From contig CAWGBF010000014.1 in NCBI GenBank assembly GCA_963820775.1, positions 1 through 64,000 on the forward strand: a stretch of DNA of 64,000 bases, written 5' to 3'. Source of the DNA: Roseiarcus sp963820775 (lineage in GTDB: Bacteria; Pseudomonadota; Alphaproteobacteria; Rhizobiales; Beijerinckiaceae). The position numbers and the translations under genes were made by a program. This document shows positions 27,748-37,022 of the stretch, piece after piece. Position 1 is the first letter of the stretch. Each line of letters opens with the position of its first letter. A model generated the notes under the pieces. That model had not been told where the DNA came from and made no database searches. It was given only the letters and a program-made list of their open reading frames with translations.

Positions 27748-30570
27748 CTACCGAACCGGCGCCGCGGCGCTTGCGAGCTGCGGCGTCTGATGAGCTGTCG
27801 TGAAGATGGCGTCCAGGAGGTAGCCGGACACGATCTTGAGCAAGGCGCGCGTCGCGTGCAGGTCGCGGTGGAGGAGATCGTCGACGACATCCCTCGGGAT
27901 GATGACCGCGCTCGCCGCGGCGCTGCGCACCTCGATCGTCGTTGAGCGGGCCCGCCTGGTGATGACGCCGAGTTCGCCGAACACCGATCCCTTATGGCCG
28001 TGGCCGAGAACAACCCTTCCGCCGCCGCTTTCGACCCACGCATCGGTCTCGCCTTCGACGAGCACGAACAACGAGTTCGATTCTTCACCCAGGCGGCAGA
28101 TGCAATCGCCCTCGGAATAATGCTTCAGTCTCGATTGCTCAGCGATGCTCGCGAGTAAGGAAAAATCCACTGAGGCGAAGGCTTCGACATTAAGGAGTTC
28201 GGCCATAGTGACCACAACCCCGGCGCGGCGCCCCTGACTTGCCTGCGCGCGCACTTCGTCGAGGAACGGCGAGGACGCCGCGTCGGGCGGCCAGAGTTCG
28301 TCGATGGGAATGGGCGCCTGGGCCTGGTCTCCGGCGAGCCCGGAAATGGCCAGGACGGCGACAACCGGATCGTGGTCCGTCGCGAGCGTTCGCAATACGT
28401 CGTCGGCCGGTTTCGCAGCTTCCACGACGTCCGAATAGGAAAAGTACACCGGATCGTTGGTCGAGGACTGGAAGGCTCTTCGTATCTCGCTCGGCAGCGC
28501 TGCGATGGCTTCGAGGAGCGCCTCCTCGGTTTGTCGTCCAGCGAGCGCGTAGACGGACTGCGCGATCGAGCGGGCGTATTGGGGATCCGTCACGCCCGCG
28601 ACAACATTGACGATTTCGTGGATCAGGAGTCTCTGCCGGAGCATCAGCGCGTGGCGGGCGAGGCGCGCCTCCGGACGCTTGTCGGGGGCAAGCGAGAAAC
28701 GGAGGACTTCCGTCTGACGGAACGCTTCCAGAAGTTTCCGGGCACTGTCGACGAAGCGCGCATCGTCGTGTGAGAGTTCGGCGATGACGCGCCCGTGCTC
28801 TTCCTCGGATATGCCGAAGAACGCACGCATTCGTTCGATGGCGCTTTGCGCGCTCGAACTTTTGAGATAACTCGCGGGCGATGCGCCTGACCCCTGGCTC
28901 TGCCGCACCAGATCGAGCAGGAAAGCCCGGTAATTATCGCGCCTGAGCCGCGACTTAATCGACTTCGCCGCGTTGGCGTCAAACAGGGACGGATCCTGGA
29001 CCCCAATCGCCTGCGCTATGGCGGTGTGGTCGGCGTCGGACAGCCCGAGATGCTCGCGCACATCCCGAAGGGTTGCGAGGCTATCGACTGAACGCGTGTG
29101 CCCGGTCTCGAGCGCGTCGACCAGGATTCCGCGATAGGCCTCGCGCTTCTGGGCCATCGAGAAATTAGGCAGCGTCTTGGCGAGCACATAGATTTCATCA
29201 GCGGTGAGCTGCTCGAGCGAGCGCCCCTCCAGGGCGTCCTCCGAACGAAACCCCAACTTCATGAGTTGCTGGCGAAGCGTCTTTCCCAGATGTTCGCGCC
29301 GATACATACCCCCGTCGCGCGCGAGCGCGCGAATGAGCCAGGTGATTGAAATCGCGGCGACCGCGAGGTCGATCAGCTCTGTCGCCCAGCCCGGCAGGAA
29401 TTTTGGCCGCCCGGCAAAGAGGTAGAACACCAGGATACTGAGGAAGCCGCTGATCGTCAGCATGCGGTGGCGCAACTGCGCCGGGGTCATTGGCCTGCCG
29501 GCCCACGCGCTGGCGCGGCTCCACACGCGCTCCGCCAGAAACAGCGCCCCATAAGCGGCGAAGATCCAGAACAGGAAATAGAGCGGCGCGCAGACGAACT
29601 TCGGGATCGTGACGGCATGGCCCCCGAAATATAGACCCGGGGCGAACAGTGTAGCCCACTGGCTAGTTTCGTGCGCCCATGCGCCGCTCCTGAAGTAGTC
29701 CCAATTGCCCGAATAGACATAGAAGTACGTGAAGAATGCGATATTTAGGCCGAGCAGCCCGTAATACATGAAGCGCTTCGAATCCGACTCGAGGCCCTTC
29801 CAGTAGGAATTCTCAAGATCGACATCCGGGCAATTTGCGGTGCAGCCGACGCAGGCGCTGCGTTCCCCGGTGGCGAAACGCGAGCGACACATGGACTGGG
29901 CGATCGGGGCGGGCGAAATATGCGCCTTGGAATCGAGCAATCCGCCAGGCCCTGTGTAAGCGGCCTGGATCACCGCCACGGGGCAGAAATAGTTGCACCA
30001 GGTCTTGCCGCCATACGCCAGGCCGATCACGAACGCCAAGGCGATGATCACCAGGAATGCCGCCGCGAGCGCGAGACGGTCAGAATTATAGAACAGGATC
30101 CGTCCAAGCACGCCGAGCGCCAACAGCCAGAACTGCACGTCATAGTGGTTGCGCCGCATCCACGATTCATTCGGAATCAGAGCAAGGACTCGGTCAACCC
30201 TGCCGCCGGAGCGGTTGAGCGTCTTCACCCTCCGCTGCCAGCCGAGCATGTGCGGAATTTGGCTGACGAACGAAAGCGGACAGATCCGCCGCCAAGTTTC
30301 ATGCCCGAACAGCATCAACGCGATCGGAATGATCGGGACAAAGATCGACCAGAAGATGCGCGCAGTCATCGGATACGGTTCCGCCGGAAGCGGCGCGCCT
30401 TGAACCACCGTCGGGGTCGTCCCGGTGCGGAAAGGGCTCGCGAGCTTATCCGGCGACGTCAGCGCCGGCGTCAGGGGATCGTAAAACAGCGAAAGGATGA
30501 GGATCAGCCATGCCAGCAGGAGAACGAACCGAACCGCGCGCATCCTGCGTTCCGGCGCTCGCGAAAGCAT
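27748..30570 (-). CDS. NapH-like membrane 4Fe-4S polyferredoxin with C-terminal cyclic-nucleotide-binding domain
   Basis: 940 residues, start ATG 30570 with GAGGA eight bases upstream. Residues 10-415 hold about eight membrane helices and cysteines suited to 4Fe-4S clusters: C97, C192 and C196 (WCNYFCP), C228, C240, C243 and C247 (CVGCTANCP), as in NapH/NosR-type proteins. Residues 420-780 are helical, with two related LGLSDADH / FGISEEEH units and HEAT-like repeats. Residues about 795-915 are a Crp-like domain with the phosphate-binding cassette GSVFGELGVITRRARSTT. It probably passes electrons across or along the membrane under nucleotide control. It forms an operon with the reductase. Confidence 0.85.
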   Translation of the reverse strand: MLSRAPERRMRAVRFVLLLAWLILILSLFYDPLTPALTSPDKLASPFRTGTTPTVVQGAPLPAEPYPMTARIFWSIFVPIIPIALMLFGHETWRRICPLSFVSQIPHMLGWQRRVKTLNRSGGRVDRVLALIPNESWMRRNHYDVQFWLLALGVLGRILFYNSDRLALAAAFLVIIALAFVIGLAYGGKTWCNYFCPVAVIQAAYTGPGGLLDSKAHISPAPIAQSMCRSRFATGERSACVGCTANCPDVDLENSYWKGLESDSKRFMYYGLLGLNIAFFTYFYVYSGNWDYFRSGAWAHETSQWATLFAPGLYFGGHAVTIPKFVCAPLYFLFWIFAAYGALFLAERVWSRASAWAGRPMTPAQLRHRMLTISGFLSILVFYLFAGRPKFLPGWATELIDLAVAAISITWLIRALARDGGMYRREHLGKTLRQQLMKLGFRSEDALEGRSLEQLTADEIYVLAKTLPNFSMAQKREAYRGILVDALETGHTRSVDSLATLRDVREHLGLSDADHTAIAQAIGVQDPSLFDANAAKSIKSRLRRDNYRAFLLDLVRQSQGSGASPASYLKSSSAQSAIERMRAFFGISEEEHGRVIAELSHDDARFVDSARKLLEAFRQTEVLRFSLAPDKRPEARLARHALMLRQRLLIHEIVNVVAGVTDPQYARSIAQSVYALAGRQTEEALLEAIAALPSEIRRAFQSSTNDPVYFSYSDVVEAAKPADDVLRTLATDHDPVVAVLAISGLAGDQAQAPIPIDELWPPDAASSPFLDEVRAQASQGRRAGVVVTMAELLNVEAFASVDFSLLASIAEQSRLKHYSEGDCICRLGEESNSLFVLVEGETDAWVESGGGRVVLGHGHKGSVFGELGVITRRARSTTIEVRSAAASAVIIPRDVVDDLLHRDLHATRALLKIVSGYLLDAIFTTAHQTPQLASAAAPVR

Positions 30571-30780
30571 TTGAGCATTCCTCGTCCTGCATCTTCCATC
30601 ATCCGTGACACGCCTCAGGGCGACGCACTGTGACGCCCGTCACACAGCGCGCGTGATGGTAAGGACGATACGAGGAAGTGAAACACAGTGGCCACGTTGG
30701 CCAAAAACCGCACCAGCTCGGGGCGCGCAACATCATCAACCGGCGCCGGCGGATCGCGCTCGCGATCAAGATCGAATGTA

Positions 30781-30829
30781 CGAACGATGAGTTCCGGCCG
30801 GCGGCCAGGCGTTCTCCCACGTTTTCCCT
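30781..30829 (+). repeat. dispersed repeat, right copy flanking the redox module
   Basis: Direct partner of 26074-26122 (about 43 of 49 bases equal). It lies in the 287-base gap between the polyferredoxin gene start and the MHS transporter end. No other feature was recognised in that gap. Confidence 0.75.
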
Positions 30830-30857
30830 AAAGGCGCGGCTGCTGCCAAGCAGATGG

Positions 30858-32141
30858 TTATCCCATCGGCTCCGGCATGCTGAACAGGGCGAGGAAACTA
30901 ATCACACCCGCTACGGCGATGTAATATCCGACCCAGGCCGCGCCTCCGCTCGCCTCCAGAATCTGCGCCAGCGACGGCGCGAACGAGGCGCCGAGGATGC
31001 CGCCGAGATTGTAAGCGCTCGCCGCGCCGGTGTAGCGCACGGGCACCGGAAAGAGCTCGGGCAACAGCGCGCCAAGCGGCGCGAAGGTGAGCCCCATCGC
31101 GCCGAGCGCGAGCGCAAGAAAAGCAAATACGCCAGCGGTTCTCGCCGAAAGTAGAGCGGGCATCGCCAATCCGACGCCAATCGCGAGGACGGCGGAAACG
31201 AGCAGCACCGGCCGCCGGCCAAAACGGTCCGCGAGCGCGGCGGAAAGCGGGGTCGCGAGCGCCATGAAGACAACCGCACCGCACAGCAGTCCGAGAAAGT
31301 GCACGCGCGAAATCCCGAGCGCCCGCACGCCATAGCCGAGCGTGTAGACGGTCGCGATATAGAACAGCGCGTAGCAGACCACGATCGCCAGCGAGCCTTG
31401 GATCAGCGCCGGCAAATGTTCGCGAAGGACCGTCGCCAGCGGCGCCTGCGCGCGCTTGTCTTGCTCGAGGGCTTTGAACGCCGGGGTCTCCTCGAGCGAG
31501 ACGCGCACATAGAGACCGATCGCCACCAAAACGGCGCTCAACAGGAAAGGGACCCGCCACGCCCAATCGACGAACGCCGCCTCGCCAAACCCGACGAGCA
31601 ACAAGAGAAAGAGCCCGGTCGCGATGAGGAAGCCGATCGGAGGGCCGAGTTGGGGAAACATGCCGTACCAGGCGCGTTGTCCATGAGGCGCGTTCTCGAC
31701 CGCGATCAGGGCCGCCCCGCCCCATTCGCCGCCAAGCCCGACACCCTGAACGAAACGCAAAGCAGCGAGCGCAAGCGGAGCAAAGACGCCCGCGCTTGCG
31801 TATGACGGCAGCGCGCCGATCAACGTCGTGGCGAGCCCCATGGTCAGCATGGTGGCCACAAGCGTCGATTTGCGGCCGATCCGATCGCCGAAATGGCCGA
31901 ACAGGAAGGAGCCCACGGGACGCGCAAGGAAGGCGAGGCCGAATGTCAGATAGGCGTTGAGCGTCTGCGTTTCGGGGGCGGATTTCGGAAAGAACATCGG
32001 CCCGAACACGAGCGCCGCCGCGGTGCCAAAGATATAGAAGTCATAGAATTCGATTGTCGTGCCGACGAGGCTCGCCAGCGCGATCTTTCCAATGCTGGCG
32101 CGCGGCGCTTCCTTTGCTCGTGCGGCCGCTATCGTCGTCAT
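30858..32141 (-). CDS. MFS transporter, metabolite:H+ symporter (MHS) family
   Basis: 427 residues with about 12 membrane helices. MHS features include the first-helix motif GTTIEFYDFYIFGTAAALVF, the loop motif GHFGDRIGRKSTL, RFVQGVGLGGEWGGAAL and a second-half ALADRFGRRPVLL. The family imports organic acids, betaines or similar solutes with protons. The gene stands alone, so the solute is unknown. The ribosome-binding site is weak. Confidence 0.85.
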   Translation of the reverse strand: MTTIAAARAKEAPRASIGKIALASLVGTTIEFYDFYIFGTAAALVFGPMFFPKSAPETQTLNAYLTFGLAFLARPVGSFLFGHFGDRIGRKSTLVATMLTMGLATTLIGALPSYASAGVFAPLALAALRFVQGVGLGGEWGGAALIAVENAPHGQRAWYGMFPQLGPPIGFLIATGLFLLLLVGFGEAAFVDWAWRVPFLLSAVLVAIGLYVRVSLEETPAFKALEQDKRAQAPLATVLREHLPALIQGSLAIVVCYALFYIATVYTLGYGVRALGISRVHFLGLLCGAVVFMALATPLSAALADRFGRRPVLLVSAVLAIGVGLAMPALLSARTAGVFAFLALALGAMGLTFAPLGALLPELFPVPVRYTGAASAYNLGGILGASFAPSLAQILEASGGAAWVGYYIAVAGVISFLALFSMPEPMG

Positions 32142-32172
32142 GGCTTTTCACCCGACAGCGCCTTGGTCGTAG

Positions 32173-32616
32173 TTAGCCGCCCGGCCAAAAGCCCTCATCC
32201 ATTGCGCGCGCAAAACTCCACGGGCATCGCTCTGGAAACGCATCTTCGTCAAACTCCGTCTCAATCGCCGCCTTCAGACGCGCCGATCGGTAAGCCTGCT
32301 TCATCGCACTATCGAGCACGGCCTTGAGACTGGGATTGTCCTCGAGATGGTCGATGATCTCGTTGCGAGCGTTGGCGATCGACAGCCGCCACGACTTCCC
32401 GCGATGGGACGGCTGTCGGCTCCATTTGAAGAGATGTAGCAGGAGGACCATAAGGCGGCTGACCAGTTCGCGCTTTTCGGTCTTGCCCATGCTCTCGATT
32501 TCCTCGGCGATCGCCGCCAAGTCAGCCTCTCCGACGCGCCCGGCGCGCAAGAGCGCCGCCTGTTCGAGACTCCAGGCGTAAAAATCGCTGTCGTGTAAGG
32601 ATCGCCGCGACGTCAT
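32173..32616 (-). CDS. DUF29 family protein
   Basis: 147 residues from ATG 32616. The DUF29 pattern is clear: DSDFYAWSLEQAALLRAG at the N-terminus, EEIESMGKTEKRELVSRL, LFKWSRQPSHRGKSWR and a C-terminal FPERCPW. The function of the family is unknown and it is common in cyanobacteria and alphaproteobacteria. It lies 50 bases after the next gene on the same strand. The ATG 18 codons further upstream is less likely because conserved sequence starts only at the chosen one. Confidence 0.75.
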   Translation of the reverse strand: MTSRRSLHDSDFYAWSLEQAALLRAGRVGEADLAAIAEEIESMGKTEKRELVSRLMVLLLHLFKWSRQPSHRGKSWRLSIANARNEIIDHLEDNPSLKAVLDSAMKQAYRSARLKAAIETEFDEDAFPERCPWSFARAMDEGFWPGG

Positions 32617-32666
32617 GGATTCAAGCCTACTCCCGACCTCCGGAACTGTCGATTGCAGAGTCCGCT

Positions 32667-33536
32667 TCAAATCTCCGCGTGCTCCTTATCGAAGCGCCAC
32701 ACGTCCTCGAATCCCATGAGGCGGTTCATCTTAGCGAAGGCGTAGAGCGGCGCGGATGAGCCGAGCGATGAGCCGGTGTCGCGGATCTGGCGATAAACCG
32801 TCTCCAGCGCGGCCGCGGCGCTGAGGAGCCCAGCGACCGGATAGATGGCGAGCGCGTAGCCGAGTTCGGCGAGGCGTTCGTTGCTCAACATCGGCGTCCG
32901 CCCACCCTCGACCATATTAGCGATGAGCGGCTTGTCGCCTAGCTCTCGGCCGATCGTCGCCATCTCGTCTTCCGTCTCCGGCGACTCGACGAACAGCATG
33001 CCGGCCCCCGCGTCGGCATAAGCCCGGGCCCGCCGGATCGCCTCGGGCAAACCCTTTGACGTCCGGGCGTCGGTGCGGGCGATGATGAGAAAATCGGGGC
33101 TCGTTCGCGCTTCGGCGGCGACCGCGATCTTGCGCACCATTTCCTCTGCCGGAATGACGCGGCGGTCGGCCGTGTGCCCGCACTTCTTGGGGAATTCCTG
33201 GTCCTCGAGCTGGATCGCCGCCGCGCCCGCCCGTTCGTAGCCGTGAACGGCATGGCGAACATTCAGGAGCCCGCCATAGCCGGTGTCGCCGTCGGCGATG
33301 AGCGGCGTCTCCGCCATGCGCGCCATCGCCTCGACCCGGCCGACCATGTCGGCGTAACTCGCAAGCCCCGCGTCGGGAAGCCCGAGATGGGAGGCGACCG
33401 TTCCGTAGCCGGTCATGTAGAGCGCCTCAAAGCCCATGGCCGCCGCCATCCGCAACGAGACCATGTCGTAGACGCCGGGCGCCGCGATCACGCGGTCCTT
33501 GGGGCGGGCGTTCAGGACGTCCATCAGTCTGCGCAT
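32667..33536 (-). CDS. isocitrate lyase / PEP mutase superfamily enzyme
   Basis: 289 residues. It is a PEP-mutase-type barrel with APGVYDMVSLRMAAAMGFEA, the metal-binding IADGDTGYGG, QLEDQEFPKKCGH (flexible-loop KKCGH with the catalytic cysteine of isocitrate/methylisocitrate lyases) and IIARTDART. The closest subgroups are 2-methylisocitrate/dimethylmalate lyases and oxaloacetate decarboxylases. The exact substrate is undecided. Neither prpC/prpD nor glyoxylate-cycle genes are adjacent. ATG 33536 or the in-frame ATG four codons later could be the start. Confidence 0.8.
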   Translation of the reverse strand: MRRLMDVLNARPKDRVIAAPGVYDMVSLRMAAAMGFEALYMTGYGTVASHLGLPDAGLASYADMVGRVEAMARMAETPLIADGDTGYGGLLNVRHAVHGYERAGAAAIQLEDQEFPKKCGHTADRRVIPAEEMVRKIAVAAEARTSPDFLIIARTDARTSKGLPEAIRRARAYADAGAGMLFVESPETEDEMATIGRELGDKPLIANMVEGGRTPMLSNERLAELGYALAIYPVAGLLSAAAALETVYRQIRDTGSSLGSSAPLYAFAKMNRLMGFEDVWRFDKEHAEI

Positions 33537-33666
33537 GGCGAATTCTCACCCCGAATGGCGTTGACCGGTCAAGTTGACGCCCCGCCGGCAGCTGACCATT
33601 TTGTTTCCGCCGGGAAGCGCATGAGCGCAAGTCGCCGCCGACGTGAAGTTCGAGGGAGGCAAACAC

Positions 33667-34092
33667 ATGACGATTGTCAAGCACAGCATTGACGCCGAAA
33701 CAGCGGAGAAGGCGGTCGCAGCGGCGGCAAAGAAGGCGACCGAACTCAAGCTCAAGATGTGCATCGCCATCACCGACGAAGCCGGCGATCCCAAAGCGTT
33801 CCTCCGCATGGACGGCGCGCCCAAGCTTTCGATCGATATCGCGCAGAACAAGGCCTACACCGCCGCGTCGTTTTCGATGCCGACGCATGCCTGGTTCGAT
33901 TTCATCAAGGACGATCCGCCACTGCTGTACGGCATCACGCACACGCCGCGCCTGACCGTCTTTGGCGGCGGATTTCCAATCAAGCTCGGGGGCGAGGTCG
34001 TTGGCGCGATCGGCTTGAGCGGCGGCCATTATACGCAGGACATGGAATGCGCGCGGGCGGCGCTGACGGCGATCGGCGCCGACGCACTATAG
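33667..34092 (+). CDS. GlcG/HbpS-family heme-binding-like protein
   Basis: 141 residues from ATG 33667, chosen because GAGGGAGG ends about 9 bases upstream. The GlcG/HbpS fold is shown by AVAAAAKKATELKLKMCIAI, ITDEAGDPKAFLRMDGA, KAYTAASFSMPT and the glycine-rich GGGFPIKLGGEVVGAIGLSG. Members occur in glycolate operons or bind heme. Here it stands alone and is divergent from the lyase gene, so a link to C2/C4-acid metabolism is only suggestive. It ends 2 bases before the convergent glnE stop. Confidence 0.8.
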   Translation: MTIVKHSIDAETAEKAVAAAAKKATELKLKMCIAITDEAGDPKAFLRMDGAPKLSIDIAQNKAYTAASFSMPTHAWFDFIKDDPPLLYGITHTPRLTVFGGGFPIKLGGEVVGAIGLSGGHYTQDMECARAALTAIGADAL

Positions 34093-34093
34093 C

Positions 34094-37022
34094 CTAACTG
34101 GCGACAATCTCCCCGAACGCCGCGCGCACGCGCTTGCGCGCTTCGCCAAGCGCCGCCGCGAACGCCTCGAAGTCGGGAAAGCCGCTCGCCGCGGCGATGC
34201 GGCGCTTGACCCCGGCTGCGGCCCTGGCCGGATCGAACGGGCCGGAGATCGACAGGCGCATGAACTGCGTCGCGTCGGTGTAAAGCCGGTGCGCGTCGAT
34301 GAGGATTTCGGCCTGTTCTAGCGTCATCAGGCCCGCGCGGCCCGCCTCTTCCACCACTTTGCGGGTCGAGACGTCGAGGATGCCCGGATGGTCGTGAGCG
34401 AAAGCCAGCTCCAGATACTGGGCGATGAATTCGATGTCGATGAGGCAGCCTGCGGCGAGCTTCAGGTCCCAAACGTCGCTGTCGCCCTTTTCCCTGGCGA
34501 TGAGCGCGCGCATGGCGCGCGTTTCCCGAGCGATCTTGGCGGCGTCGCGCTCGCGGATGAGCGTCTGTCGCACCGTCCTGGCGACGTCGGCCCCGAGGCT
34601 CGCATCGCCGGCGACGAAGCGGGCGCGTGTCAGCGCCATATGCTCCCAGGTCTCCGCCTCGTCCTTTTGATAGAGCTTGAACGACGCGAACTGGGTCGCG
34701 AGCGGACCCTGACGCCCGGATGGCCTGAGCCGCATGTCGACTTCATACAGGCGGCCCGCTTTGGTCGGCGCCGTCAGGGCCGAGATAAGCCGCTGCGTCA
34801 GGCGCGCATAATAGAGCGTAGGACCCAGTCGCTTCCGGCCGGTCGAGCTCGCTGGCGTCAGCGGGAAAATCGTAGATGAGCATGAGGTCGAGATCCGACG
34901 CCGCGGTCATTTCGCGCGAGCCCAGCTTGCCGAGCGCGATAATTGCGACCCGGCCGCCTCGAATGCGCCCGTACTCGGCTGCAAAAGCCTCGATGACGCG
35001 CTTGAGCAGCGCGGCGATCAACCCTTGCGCCAGTGCGCTATAGGCGCGGCCCGCGCGGTCCGGATCGAGGCGCCCCGACAGCAGATTGAGGCCGATGTGA
35101 AACATCTCCTCGGCGGCGAAGTCGCGCGCCCGGTTCAGGGCGTCCTCGAAGCTGTGCTCTTGCGACACGAACGTCTCGACCCGCGCGCCCATCGCCTCGT
35201 CGCCGAAGCTTAAGTCGAAGTCGAGGCTGCGCGCCGGATCGATCGCAGCGTCAAGCACGTGCGGCCGAGACGCGATCACCTGCGCCAGCCGCGGGGCGCT
35301 GCCGAGCACGTCGCCGAACAGTTCGCGCAAGGAGCTGTTCGAGCGCAGAATCGACAAGAGCTCGACGCTGGCGGGCATGCGCGCCAAGGCTTCGTCGAAG
35401 GCGGAAAGGGCGGCGTCGGCGTCGCCCGATCCGGCAAAGGCTTCGAGCAATGCCGGCGTCAGCTCGGTCAGCACCTCCCTGGCGCGCGCGCTGCGGACCG
35501 CCGCCCGCCGGCCGAAATGCCAGCCACGAACGGTCTCAGCCGCGGCTTCGGGGCGCTGAAAGCCTAGCGCGCGCAGAGTGGTCAGCGTCGCGGGATCGTC
35601 GGCGACGCCGGTGAAGACGAGGTTGCCCAAGGGGACGCTGAGCTCCGGCGCATCCTCGAACAGGCGCGCGTAATGCCGCTCGACCCGGGTCAGGTGATGG
35701 GTGAGGTCGGCGGCGAAACGGTCGAGCCGCGCATAGCCGCAGAATTTGGCGAAGCCCGCAAGCGCGTCGCGCTCGAATGGAAGGCGCTGCGTCTGCTCGT
35801 CGGCGACCATCTGCAGCCGATGTTCGACACGGCGCAGGAACGCATAGGCGTGGGTTAGATCGTCCACCGCTTCCGCGCTGATCCATCTGTCAAGGCAGAG
35901 CTGTTGAAGCATGTCGAGCGTGCGTGACCCGCGCATCTGAGGGCGGCGTCCGCCAAAAATAAGCTGCTGTGTCTGGACGAAGAACTCGATCTCGCGGATG
36001 CCGCCGCGTCCAAGTTTGACATCGTGGCCAGGCACGACGACGACCTCGTGACCCCGCACGGCGTGGATCTGGCGCTTCATCGCGTGGATGTCGGCGATCG
36101 CCGCGTAGTCGAAATACTTGCGCCAGATGAACGGCGCGAGGTCAGCTAGGAAGCGCTCGCCAAGCTTGAGGTCGCCCGCCGCGGGCCGGGCCTTGATCAG
36201 CGCCGCGCGCTCCCAGTTCTGGCCGACCGTCTCGTAATAATGATAGGCGCTTGACGTTGAGAGCGCGACCGGCGTCGAGGCTGGATCAGGCCGCAAGCGC
36301 AGATCGACCCTGAGCACATAGCCTTCGCTCGTCCGCTCCTGCATGAGGCGGGCCAGCGCCCGCGTTAAGCGCGTAAACAGGGGCCCCGGCTCCGTTCCGG
36401 GCAGAATTGAGGCCGCCGCGGGGTCGTAGAGCACGATAAGATCGATATCGCTCGAATAGTTGAGCTCGCGCGCGCCATGCTTGCCAAGCGCCAGCACGAC
36501 AATACCCGAGCCGTCCTCGACATCGGGCGCGTCCGCGTCGAGCGCCAAAAGGCCCGCGCGCGCATGCTTGCGCAGCAGGAACGCGAGCGCGGCGCGGACG
36601 GCGGCGTCGGCAAAGCGGGTCAGCGCTTCGGTCGTCGTGACGACGTCACAGACCCCGCCGATATCGGCAAGCGCGATCAAAAGCGCCGATTCGCGTTTGG
36701 CGCGGCGCAACGCCGGCATGAGGTCCCCCTCATGCTCCTCGCGACGTGACGCGAGCGCCTGAACGAGAGCGTCGAGCGATTCCCCGGGCGGACGCCCGAG
36801 CAGGCGAGCGAGCCGAGCGGGGTCTTCCCGGACCAGCGTCCACAGGTAAGGCGAATGATCGGCCAGGCCGAGAAGGACATCACGCGTCCGGCCATGTTCG
36901 AGTTGGGGCTTGAGCTCCATGGCCGACGAGGTCTGCAACAGTTCCGCGAGGCGGCGACGCGCTTCGGCCGGCGCGGAGAGTCGCGGCGCCTCGACGAGGC
37001 CTTCAGCGAGCGTTGCGGTCAT
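34094..37022 (-). pseudogene. glnE: glutamine synthetase adenylyltransferase/deadenylylase, one frameshift
   Basis: A bifunctional enzyme that adenylylates and deadenylylates glutamine synthetase in nitrogen control. The first frame covers 34743-37022 with the N-terminal nucleotidyltransferase motif YSSDIDLIVLYD and the start of the C-terminal one, TAASDLDLMLIYDFPADA. One extra base at about 34823 ends that frame early. Shifting by one restores PTLYYARLTQRLISAL, then YEVDMRLRPSG and the rest to 34094. Total length, about 976 codons, equals an intact GlnE. The single indel makes a sequence error or a very recent mutation likely. It overlaps the kinase gene by 20 bases. Confidence 0.9.

Noticed and set aside
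26074..30829. Reading the redox module as a composite transposon
   Set aside because: The flanking repeats are only ~49 bases, carry no transposase and show no target duplication.
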